Source of the DNA: Microbacterium luteum
GTDB taxonomy: Bacteria; Actinomycetota; Actinomycetes; Actinomycetales; Microbacteriaceae
Assembly: GCF_015277875.1 (NCBI RefSeq)
Contig: NZ_CP063814.1
Coordinates: forward strand, 1,116,001-1,180,000
Reading direction: 5' to 3'
DNA length: 64,000 nt
Position 1 is the first letter of the stretch. Every line of letters starts with the position of its first letter. The translations under genes and the position numbers were made by a program. This document shows, in pieces, positions 34,707 to 41,080 of the stretch. The notes under the pieces were generated by a model, which did not search any database, was not told where the DNA came from, and was given only the letters and a program-made list of their open reading frames with translations.

Positions 34707-35459
34707 TCACTCCGCCGCGTCGAGCGCGCTCTGGAACGCTTCCTGGAACACCTCGGTGGGCTGCGCCCCGACGATCGGCTGTCCGCCCAGGATGAAGATC
34801 GGGGTGGAGGTGGCGCCGAGGTCGAACCCGAACTGCTGGTTGGCGGCGATCACCTGCGCCGTCTCCTCCGAGCCCAGGTCCGCGGCGAACTGCTCGGTGT
34901 CCAAACCGAGTTCGCCCGCCAAGGCGACGAGGGCTTCCTCGCTCAGCTCGCTCTCGGACCTGCGCTCCCCGTCCTCGAACAGGGCGTCGTGGTACTCCCA
35001 GAGCGCCCCCTGGAGGGCGGCGGCGTACGAGGCCCGCGCTGCGCGCTCGGACGCGGGACCGAACACGTTGATGTCGCGCCACTCGATCCGCAGATCCCCG
35101 GCGTCGACGTGCTCCATCATCGACGGCAGTGTCTGCTCGCTCCACCGCGCGCAGAACGGGCACTGATAGTCCGAGAACACCACCAGCACCACCGGCGCAT
35201 CCACGGGCCCGGCCGCGAGCAGGTCCGCCTCGTCCCTGGTCTCGGCCGCAGACAGGTCCGGTTGCTCGGGGTTCTGCACCTCCGTCGGCGCGCCGCTATC
35301 CGACGGCGAGCCCCCCTCCTCGGCCGTCGTGCCACTCCAGTTCACCGCCACGATCACGGCGATCAGGACAGCAGCCAGGGTCAACACGGCGACCGGCACG
35401 ATTTGTGACGACCTCGAACGGTTCGACGGTTTCGGGCGGTTCGTGGTCTCGGTGGGCAT
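34707..35459 (-). CDS. DsbA-family membrane-anchored thiol-disulfide oxidoreductase
   Basis: 250 residues. One membrane anchor (about 20-42, IVPVAVLTLAAVLIAVIVAV), an acidic linker, then a DsbA fold with the active site FSDYQCPFCARW (CPFC) and the cis-Pro loop GATSTPIFILGG. Likely faces outward and forms or reduces disulfides in exported proteins. First gene of the operon with the CcdA-like and lipoprotein genes. Its promoter region contains the palindromes at 35497-35530, shared with the divergent BlaI operon. Confidence 0.9.
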   Translation of the reverse strand: MPTETTNRPKPSNRSRSSQIVPVAVLTLAAVLIAVIVAVNWSGTTAEEGGSPSDSGAPTEVQNPEQPDLSAAETRDEADLLAAGPVDAPVVLVVFSDYQCPFCARWSEQTLPSMMEHVDAGDLRIEWRDINVFGPASERAARASYAAALQGALWEYHDALFEDGERRSESELSEEALVALAGELGLDTEQFAADLGSEETAQVIAANQQFGFDLGATSTPIFILGGQPIVGAQPTEVFQEAFQSALDAAE

Positions 35460-35496
35460 AGGGATTCTCCTGTCACTGTCGCGGGCACCGACCTCT

Positions 35497-35530
35497 ACTA
35501 TCTCAGATAGTCGACTATGCGTGGTAGTCG
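35497..35530. promoter_or_regulatory. BlaI-type palindromes between divergent dsbA and membrane protein-blaI operons
   Basis: ACTATCTCAGATAGT (35497-35511) is a perfect 15-base palindrome; overlapping it, ATAGTCGACTAT and then CGACTA-7 bases-TAGTCG (35512-35530) add a second symmetric site. They sit between the starts at 35459 (minus) and 35543 (plus). The blaI gene downstream is the natural regulator. A similar cluster stands at 40459-40492. Confidence 0.7.
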
Positions 35531-35542
35531 AGTCGTGTCAGA

Positions 35543-36142
35543 ATGGGTTCCATGACCTCTCCCACGACTCGATCCCGCCAGGGCATCGGCGAAAGCTTCC
35601 GGTTGGCGGTCCAGGCGCTTCGAGGGTGGACGGGCAGGCAGGTGCTGGCCGCGATCGCTGCCTCGGCGGTTGTCGCGGTGGTGATCGGGGTGGCGACGGT
35701 GCTGATCCCCAACCCGCTGTTCGGTCGAGACATCCCGCCGGTGTGGTGGAACTATCCGGTGTGGCTGGTCACCTCGGTGCTGTCGGGCATGCTGGTCGCT
35801 ACGTATATCCGCCCGTACCGCGCCGCCGCGGACGAGCAGCAGGCGAATGCGGTCAGCGGGGACGGCGCCGCCACCGACGCGGCCGATGAGGCGCAGGCTC
35901 GGCGCAGCAGCCGGATGGGAATGGCCGGCGGCATCCTGGCGTGGTTCGCGGTGGGGTGCCCGGTGTGCAACAAGCTGGCGCTGCTGGCGCTGGGGTACTC
36001 GGGAGCGATCACCTGGTTCACCCCCGTGCAGCCGTTCCTCGCGCTCGGCGCGCTGATCCTGACCGGCGTCGCACTGGTGTGGCGACTACGCGGGCAGGTC
36101 GCTTGCCCGGTCCGCCCCGAGCCGGTGGCGGCTGTGCGATGA
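35543..36142 (+). CDS. Membrane protein with intramembrane CPVC motif, function unknown
   Basis: 199 residues with four membrane segments (about 35-56, 72-90, 125-140 and 165-183). A conserved-looking motif AVGCPVCNKLALLALGYSGA lies at the third segment, with a second Cys pair absent. CxxC in or at the membrane suggests redox or metal handling. The alternative start at 35552 (MTSPTTR) is equally likely; no ribosome site is visible, so a leaderless mRNA is possible. It overlaps blaI by four bases and is divergent from the DsbA operon, which supports a shared redox role. Confidence 0.75.
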   Translation: MGSMTSPTTRSRQGIGESFRLAVQALRGWTGRQVLAAIAASAVVAVVIGVATVLIPNPLFGRDIPPVWWNYPVWLVTSVLSGMLVATYIRPYRAAADEQQANAVSGDGAATDAADEAQARRSSRMGMAGGILAWFAVGCPVCNKLALLALGYSGAITWFTPVQPFLALGALILTGVALVWRLRGQVACPVRPEPVAAVR

Positions 36143-36528
36143 AGGCCGCCGATGGGCGCTCCGGCGACCTGCTGCGCCTGGGGGCGTTGGAAGCGCAGGT
36201 GATGGACGTGCTGTGGGACCACGGCCCGGCTACCGTGCGCGAAGTGATCGAGCACCTGCCCTCCGACCCCGCCTACACCACCATCGCGACCGTGCTCACC
36301 AACCTGGATCGCAAGCGCCTGGTGACCATCACGAGGCAGAACCGGTCCACCCGGTACGGCGCCAAGATCACCAGGCACGAGCACGCCGCGGGGCTGATGG
36401 AGCAGGTGCTGGAGGCTAGCCGCGACCGGGCCGCCTCGATCCTGCAGTTCGTGGACTCGATGCCCGAGAACGACCTGGACCTGCTGCGCGACTACCTGGA
36501 ACGCCGCGACCGGGGAGACATGCCATGA
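36139..36528 (+). CDS. BlaI/MecI/CopY-family transcriptional repressor
   Basis: 129 residues. The winged-helix domain begins LLRLGALEAQVMDVLWDHGPATVREVIEHL and has YTTIATVLTNLDRKRLVTITRQNRSTRYGA, with a C-terminal dimer region (DRAASILQFVDSMPENDLDLLRDYL). BlaI repressors bind short palindromes and are inactivated by cleavage when a partner M56 peptidase is triggered. Start ATG overlaps the upstream stop (ATGA), end overlaps the M56 gene the same way: a three-gene coupled operon. No beta-lactamase lies nearby; targets are probably the Dsb module and the gene at 40496. Confidence 0.92.
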   Translation: MKAADGRSGDLLRLGALEAQVMDVLWDHGPATVREVIEHLPSDPAYTTIATVLTNLDRKRLVTITRQNRSTRYGAKITRHEHAAGLMEQVLEASRDRAASILQFVDSMPENDLDLLRDYLERRDRGDMP

Positions 36529-37508
36529 CCGCGGGCATCCTCACGATGGCTCTGTGCACCGGACTGGTGGCATTGGCGGTGTTCGGGCCGTGGTTGCTGC
36601 GGCACGCTGCCCCCGCCCTGGTGCGCGTCCCGCGCTTGGCGATCGTGGTCGTCGCCGGCGGCATCGGGGTCTGGCTGGTCACGCTGCTGGCGATCGGCCC
36701 GGTGCTGGCCTGGGCCGGAGCCGGCCCCGCGCTGCTGCCCGAACGCGCGGCCGAGATCTGCCAACGGTGCCTGACCGCCGCGAACCCGTTCTCCGCCGAC
36801 ACCACCGAAACCCTGATCCCCGCGGTGCTGCTGCTCGCCCTGCCGGTGGCGCTGGCCCTTGCTCTGGGAGCAGGTCTTGCCCGCCAGATGGTTCGGCGCA
36901 GCTCTCGCTCCCGGGACGCCGCCCGCACGCTGCTGCACGGCGCGCGGCGGCAGCTCCTTCACGGGCACGAGGTGGCACTGGTCGACGCCGAGCACCCGTT
37001 CGCGCTTACCTTCCCCGACCGTCACGGCGGGATCGTGCTCTCCACCGGCGCGGTGCGCGCGCTGGGGCCGGGCGAGCTGGCCGCCGTGCTGGCCCACGAG
37101 CACGCCCACCTGCACCAACGCCACCACCTCATCACCGCGCTAGTGGACAGCATCGCCGCCTACCTACGGTGGGTGCCGCTGATCCGCGCTGTCGCCGACG
37201 CGCTGCCGCACTACCTGGAGATCGCCGCGGACGACCAGGCCCGCCGTCACGCAGGAACCAGGGCGCTGGTCAGCGCCCTGGTCAAGCTCGGCGAACGCAC
37301 CCACCCCGCCATGCCGCAGCACTCCTGCCCTGTCGCCTTGCACGCCGCTGGTCCCGAACGCATCCGCCACCTCGTCCACCCCAGCGCCGGGCTGGCAGGC
37401 GCCCTGCCCGCCGTCGCGATCGCCGCATACCTGGTCGGCATGGCCGCCCTTGCTGCCCTCGTCCATCTGCCCTACGTCTCGGCCGCCCTCACCGGCTGCA
37501 CCATCTGA
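36525..37508 (+). CDS. M56-family membrane zinc peptidase (BlaR1-like without penicillin-binding domain)
   Basis: 327 residues, about four membrane segments (9-28, 41-62, 103-125 and near the C-terminus). The zinc motif is AAVLAHEHAHLHQRHH, and a downstream ADDQARRH supplies the usual third ligand region. A CxxC (EICQRCLTAANPF) lies in the loop after the second segment, on the outer side. There is no penicillin-binding sensor domain. M56 peptidases cleave BlaI-type repressors after a signal; here the outer CxxC could make the signal redox state, which is inference. Confidence 0.9.
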   Translation: MTAGILTMALCTGLVALAVFGPWLLRHAAPALVRVPRLAIVVVAGGIGVWLVTLLAIGPVLAWAGAGPALLPERAAEICQRCLTAANPFSADTTETLIPAVLLLALPVALALALGAGLARQMVRRSSRSRDAARTLLHGARRQLLHGHEVALVDAEHPFALTFPDRHGGIVLSTGAVRALGPGELAAVLAHEHAHLHQRHHLITALVDSIAAYLRWVPLIRAVADALPHYLEIAADDQARRHAGTRALVSALVKLGERTHPAMPQHSCPVALHAAGPERIRHLVHPSAGLAGALPAVAIAAYLVGMAALAALVHLPYVSAALTGCTI

Positions 37509-37540
37509 CCCTGCCGGAAACCAAGAGAGAACACCAAACA

Positions 37541-37867
37541 ATGAATGAGAACACTCGTGAGGTGATCCTGCACGTGGCCGACGACCCCGCCGACGTGCAA
37601 CGGGCGCTGGACGCCGCCGCCGGACTCCACGCCGCCGGCCTGGGAGTGCGGGTGCGGGTGATCGTCAACGGCCCGGCACTGGCCGGCCTGACCGGCACCG
37701 ATGCCGTCCAGGTGCCCGAGCACACCGAGGTGGCCGCGTGCAGCGTCGGGCTCGGACGGCGCGGCATCGACCCCGGCGAGTTGCGACCCGAGGTCGGCAC
37801 GGTCCCCTCCGCGGTCACCGCGATCGTCCATGCGCAACTGGCCGACGCCGCCTACATCCGCATCTGA
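37541..37867 (+). CDS. DsrE-family protein
   Basis: 108 residues: VILHVADDPADVQRALDAAAGL, VRVIVNGPALAGLTG, VAACSVGLGRRGIDPGEL and IVHAQLADAAYIRI. The DsrE/DsrF fold includes sulfur carriers of sulfur oxidation and tRNA thiolation. The single Cys (VAACSVGL) sits where active-site cysteines occur in many members, so sulfur transfer is plausible. It follows the M56 gene by 32 bases and precedes the racemase gene by 30, so it may be co-transcribed. Confidence 0.85.
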   Translation: MNENTREVILHVADDPADVQRALDAAAGLHAAGLGVRVRVIVNGPALAGLTGTDAVQVPEHTEVAACSVGLGRRGIDPGELRPEVGTVPSAVTAIVHAQLADAAYIRI

Positions 37868-37897
37868 CCGGACCAGAAGGTGGCAGATGGAGCGCCG

Positions 37898-38596
37898 ATG
37901 AGGACCATCGGGTTGCTGCACGGGATGAGCAGCGTCGCGACGGTGGACTACTACCGCCGGATCAACGACCGCGTGAACGAGCTGCGTGGCGGGCACGAGC
38001 GAGCCGAGCTGGTGCTGTCCAGCGTGAACTTCGGCGTCATCGAACGATGCGTGCGCGCCGAAGCCTGGGATGAGGCCGGACAGTATCTGGCAGGCAAAGC
38101 CCGGGGCCTACAGCGGGCGGGAGCGGACTTCATCGCCTGCGGGAGCAACACGATGCACCGAGTCGCGCCCGTCATCGAGGCGGCGATCACCGTCCCATTC
38201 CTGCACATCGCCGATGTGGTCGCGACCACAGCGACCGACATCGGGGTGACCCGGCTGGGACTGCTCGGCACCGCGCCGACGATGGAACAGGACTTCTACC
38301 GGAGAAGACTCGAGCGAGCGGGCTTCACTGTGCTGCCCCCGGAGCCCGTCGACCGGACCACGGTCGATCAGATCATCTTCGACGAGCTGACCAGACACGT
38401 GTTCCGGCCTGAGTCTCGGGAGACCTACATCCGGGTCATGACAGACCTCCACGCGGCCGGGGCCGAGGCGATCGTGCTCGGATGCACCGAGATCATCCTC
38501 TTGGTCGGCCCCGACGACGTGCCGGGACTGCCGCTGCTTGACTCGACCACGCTGCACGTCGAAGCCATCGTCCAGACCGCGATGTCCCGCGGCTAA
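37898..38596 (+). CDS. Aspartate/glutamate racemase-family protein
   Basis: 232 residues from ATG 37898 (MRTIGLLHGMSSVATVDYY). The two catalytic cysteines of the family lie in FIACGSNTMHR and IVLGCTEIILLV, and the fold's glycine motif in RLGLLGTAPTM. Such enzymes racemise aspartate, glutamate or related compounds without a cofactor; substrate cannot be told. An earlier ATG at 37880 adds six residues without support. Why it lies beside sulfur-transfer genes is not clear. Confidence 0.88.
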   Translation: MRTIGLLHGMSSVATVDYYRRINDRVNELRGGHERAELVLSSVNFGVIERCVRAEAWDEAGQYLAGKARGLQRAGADFIACGSNTMHRVAPVIEAAITVPFLHIADVVATTATDIGVTRLGLLGTAPTMEQDFYRRRLERAGFTVLPPEPVDRTTVDQIIFDELTRHVFRPESRETYIRVMTDLHAAGAEAIVLGCTEIILLVGPDDVPGLPLLDSTTLHVEAIVQTAMSRG

Positions 38597-38635
38597 GCCG
38601 CCCCACAGCGGGTCCGCCGCGCCGGGACGAGCCGG

Positions 38636-39289
38636 TCACCGGCGCTGGAGGAGAAGTACCCCGTCGGTCAGCTCGGCGGCCTCGCCGGAAGGGGCGGTGG
38701 CGTGTCGGGTGTGCGTCTGGATGCTCAGGACGAGCCAGTCGTGCTCGTTGAGGTTCAGCTCCACGAACTGTCGTGCCGGGCTGGGAAAGCTGTGCGCGGG
38801 ATGATCCGCGGCGTCGACCCAGGGTGGGAGTGCGGCGTGGGAGAGGACCACGAGGTGACCGCCGGCGCGCACCGTGGTGGCTGCGCGTTGCAGGATCGCG
38901 ATGCGCGGGAGCGGGACAGGCGAGTGCAGGAAGCTGGCGGTCATCAGATCGTAGGGGCCGTCGTCCGGCTCCCACCGTGCCAGGTCGGCAGTGACGAACC
39001 GGGTGGCCGCGCTGGCCTGTTGACGCTGAGCCTCGCGGCGTGCGCGGGCGATAGCGGTGGCGGAGATGTCCACGCCGGTGACGAGCCAGCCCTGGGTGGC
39101 GAGCCAGATCGCATCGGCGCCCTCCCCGCACCCCAGATCCAGCGCTTTCCCCGGAGCCAAGTGCTGCACAGCGTTGACCAGGCTAGGGTTCGGGCGGCCC
39201 GACCACACGCGCTCGGCGTCCCGGTAGCGGCCCTCCCAGAACTCCTGAGGATTCTGAGAGGGCGAGTCGTGGCGCGTGGCGCCTGTCAT
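38636..39289 (-). CDS. Class I SAM-dependent methyltransferase
   Basis: 217 residues. Motif I is ALDLGCGEGADAIWLA, then VTGVDISATAIARARREA and YDLMTASFLHSP. The N-terminus FWEGRYRDAERVWSGRPN is like that of small-molecule and thiol methyltransferases (TehB or thiopurine type). A thiol or chalcogenide substrate would fit the neighbours but is not shown. Start ATG 39289 overlaps the stop of the small Cys-rich gene upstream by four bases; frames extend further but similarity does not. Confidence 0.88.
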   Translation of the reverse strand: MTGATRHDSPSQNPQEFWEGRYRDAERVWSGRPNPSLVNAVQHLAPGKALDLGCGEGADAIWLATQGWLVTGVDISATAIARARREAQRQQASAATRFVTADLARWEPDDGPYDLMTASFLHSPVPLPRIAILQRAATTVRAGGHLVVLSHAALPPWVDAADHPAHSFPSPARQFVELNLNEHDWLVLSIQTHTRHATAPSGEAAELTDGVLLLQRR

Positions 39290-39468
39290 CGTCCGAACAG
39301 GCGGGCGAAGAACCCGCTCGTCGCGGCTGCCTTCTCCTTCTCCTTCTCCTTGTCGTGTCCGGGGCACCACTGGCCCGCCGGCACGGTGCGCTTGACCTCG
39401 GCGATGTGCTGGCCGCAGCCGGCCCAGGTGGTCTTGCCGCAGGTCTTACAGGTCACAGCTCGGCACAT
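39286..39468 (-). CDS. Small Cys-rich (zinc-binding) protein
   Basis: 60 residues. VTCKTCGKTTWAGCGQHIAEV carries CxxC plus a third Cys and a His, a likely zinc or other metal site; a further Cys-His pair is in WCPGHDK. The tail has the repeat KEKEKEKAAA, coded by tandem six-base CTTCTC-type units at about 39329-39352, and ends FFARLFGR. The stop overlaps the methyltransferase start. Function unknown. GGAAGAAGC precedes the start on the minus strand. Confidence 0.72.
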   Translation of the reverse strand: MCRAVTCKTCGKTTWAGCGQHIAEVKRTVPAGQWCPGHDKEKEKEKAAATSGFFARLFGR

Positions 39469-39522
39469 GGATTGCTTCTTCCTTCGAGGGCTGTCTGTCG
39501 GTTGGTCGTGAGGATCGCTCGT

Positions 39523-39798
39523 TCAGGCGAGCGTGAGGAACAGCTTCTCCAGCTCCTCGGTGGTGATGTCGTCGGCACGGTTGGTGCCGTCGGGGTCGGC
39601 GATGCAGTCCTTCATCGCGGTGGAGATGATCGCGAACCCGGCACGGTCAAGAGCCGAGGAGACCGCCGCGAGCTGGGTCACCACCTCCCGGCACGACCCG
39701 CCGCCTTCGACCGCGTCAATGACGGCGTTGAGCTGGCCGCGGGCGCGGCGGAGCCGGTTGAGGATGCGGCGCTGGGCGTCGGGGTCACTCGTGGACAT
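39523..39798 (-). CDS. cstR: CsoR/CstR-family repressor, persulfide-sensing type by its residues
   Basis: 91 residues, all-helical family: ILNRLRRARGQLNAVIDAVEGGGSCREVVTQLAAV and STAMKDCI (cited in parts). Copper-sensing CsoR needs Cys36, His61 and Cys65; here Cys36 and Cys65 are present but position 61 is Ala. Two cysteines 29 residues apart without the His is the arrangement of CstR, which senses persulfides. This agrees with operators at 32545-32588 and 40242-40257, in front of persulfide genes. It overlaps the DUF2892 gene upstream by 14 bases. Confidence 0.88.
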   Translation of the reverse strand: MSTSDPDAQRRILNRLRRARGQLNAVIDAVEGGGSCREVVTQLAAVSSALDRAGFAIISTAMKDCIADPDGTNRADDITTEELEKLFLTLA

Positions 39799-40105
39799 GA
39801 GAACTCCTGTTCGGGACGGGGGCGCTCGTCAGGTCGACGTGCTGCCGGGCATCGGGGATGTCGAGTGTGTGCTGCGGCGTCTGAGGCTGCCGACGAGTGG
39901 TGAGCCAGCTCGTCGGGCATGTTCCTGTGACCGCCATGACCGCGATGACGGTGGCCATCACGCCGGCGGCTACCGCGATCGCCGGGTCCGTCGACAGCAT
40001 GGATGCACCGAACGCGCCGACGATCAGGGCGACGACTCCACGGCTCAGCCGCCCCCATACGCCGGCGCGGCATGCCGGGGCGCAGGTGAGCTGTCGGTCA
40101 GACAT
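39785..40105 (-). CDS. DUF2892-like small membrane protein
   Basis: 106 residues. N-terminal Cys pair in RQLTCAPACRAG, two membrane segments (about 24-40 and 45-62: VVALIVGAFGASML, AVAAGVMATVIAVMAVTG) and GTCPTSWL, the usual DUF2892 ending. This two-helix unit is often attached to rhodaneses (YgaP), so a part in moving sulfane sulfur at the membrane is plausible. A polar tail of about 38 residues follows. Start ATG 40105 lies within the end of the small gene at 40098-40232, and its end overlaps cstR. Confidence 0.78.
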   Translation of the reverse strand: MSDRQLTCAPACRAGVWGRLSRGVVALIVGAFGASMLSTDPAIAVAAGVMATVIAVMAVTGTCPTSWLTTRRQPQTPQHTLDIPDARQHVDLTSAPVPNRSSHVHE

Positions 40106-40232
40106 AGGCGAAACTCCTCTGACTGTCAGGAACGTCGTCGAGTGGGTGGTCGGCCCAAAAGCCCAGGATCGGCACCGAGCTCTCCTCGACCACCCGGGTC
40201 GGGTTCTCTCGCCTGATCTCGGTCGCGCCCAT
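40098..40232 (-). CDS. 44-codon small gene at the head of the CstR operon
   Basis: From ATG 40232 the minus strand encodes MGATEIRRENPTRVVEESS, then VPILGFWADHPLDD and ends SQRSFAYV with TGA at 40098-40100. GGAG lies 3 bases before the ATG, and the perfect operator at 40242-40257 is 10 bases upstream. The stop overlaps the DUF2892 start by 8 bases, so translation would be coupled. No family is recognised; it may be a small protein or a leader peptide. Confidence 0.55.
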   Translation of the reverse strand: MGATEIRRENPTRVVEESSVPILGFWADHPLDDVPDSQRSFAYV

Positions 40233-40241
40233 GACTCCACT

Positions 40242-40257
40242 ATACCCCCGGGGGTAT
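40242..40257. promoter_or_regulatory. CsoR/CstR-type operator, perfect palindrome
   Basis: ATACCCCCGGGGGTAT is a perfect 16-base palindrome, same class as the two sites upstream of the MBL-rhodanese gene. Position just before the small gene-DUF2892-cstR operon indicates autoregulation. Confidence 0.88.
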
Positions 40258-40458
40258 CGCGATCTCAACTTTGTCATCGCAGCGTCGCGAACGAGGTCTC
40301 CGCGACAGAGGCAAGCGGACTCTCCGGACGGTTGTGCAGCGCCCGCCGATCGCTCCTCGCGCAGCCCACTCCTCTCGGACCGCGTGGGCCGCAGAGGTCA
40401 CGAACCGGGCGGGAGGCGGCTACCCCACGGCGGCCGGCGAAGACAGGCTGAACCATAC

Positions 40459-40492
40459 GACTATGCTAGATAGTAACTATCATGGATAGTCG
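40459..40492. promoter_or_regulatory. BlaI-type nested palindromes before the sortase-like gene
   Basis: GATAGTAACTATC (40469-40481) is a perfect inverted repeat; around it CGACTAT (40459-40465) and ATAGTCG (40486-40492) form outer arms. The units match those at 35497-35530 (CGACTATG, GATAGTCG). It ends 3 bases before the ATG at 40496, so the mRNA would be leaderless or start further in. Confidence 0.65.
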
Positions 40493-40495
40493 AAC

Positions 40496-41080
40496 ATGAG
40501 GTTGGTCAACGTGCGGAACGGGGTTCGGAGCATGCGGGAGACAGTCGGACGGAGTAAGCCACCGCCGCGGCGCTGGCATGGGTTCCTCAGCGCGGCGGCG
40601 GGGACGGTCCTCGTCCTCGCTGGCGGGGCGCTGCTGGTAGGCCTTCTCGCCGCGCCGGAGCGGGTCGAGTATGTGTACGGGACGGTGAAGACGGCGGTCA
40701 CGGGAAGCATCCATGCCGCGCGGGAGGACGCGTTCGGAGACCTGCCCACCGTGGACTTGGGCGCCACGGGTGGCGTGCACGAACTAGACGGCTGCGACGG
40801 AACGTTCACGGAGATGAGTTCCTACGAGCGGGAGGGCGTTCCGCCGGTATGGGCAGCTCACAACAATTGTCAAGGCGACGTCCTGCTCCCCTGGGAGATA
40901 GGCCAACGGGTGCAGGTCGAGGGTAGCGATCAGGTGTATCAAGTGGTTGATATCCGCCACACGCCAAAGACCTGGGCGACCACCGATGACCTACTTGGCC
41001 TCGACGGTTCATTCGCCTTGCAGACATGCTTCTACGGCGAGGACCGGATGAAGTTCGTTGGGCTCGAACCGGTCGATTAG
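40496..41080 (+). CDS. Membrane-anchored sortase-like domain protein
   Basis: 194 residues. One membrane segment (about 33-52, GTVLVLAGGALLVGLLA), then an outer domain: WAAHNNCQGDVLLPW, GQRVQVEGSDQVYQVVDI and FALQTCFYGEDRMKFVGLEPV. The order His, then Cys in a strand ending (LQTC), resembles the sortase fold (TGH, TLxTC), but the Arg is not obvious and the protein is short. No LPXTG substrate was noticed. BlaI-type palindromes lie directly upstream, so it may be in the same regulon as the Dsb module. Start at 40532 (MRETVGR) is also possible. Confidence 0.6.
   Translation: MRLVNVRNGVRSMRETVGRSKPPPRRWHGFLSAAAGTVLVLAGGALLVGLLAAPERVEYVYGTVKTAVTGSIHAAREDAFGDLPTVDLGATGGVHELDGCDGTFTEMSSYEREGVPPVWAAHNNCQGDVLLPWEIGQRVQVEGSDQVYQVVDIRHTPKTWATTDDLLGLDGSFALQTCFYGEDRMKFVGLEPVD

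Noticed and set aside
36139..37508. BlaI-M56 pair as a beta-lactam resistance system
   Set aside because: The M56 protein lacks a penicillin-binding domain and no beta-lactamase or transpeptidase gene is linked.
39523..39798. CsoR-family protein as a copper sensor
   Set aside because: The copper-ligating His is replaced by Ala and there is no copper transporter or chaperone gene beside it; the operators lead to persulfide genes.
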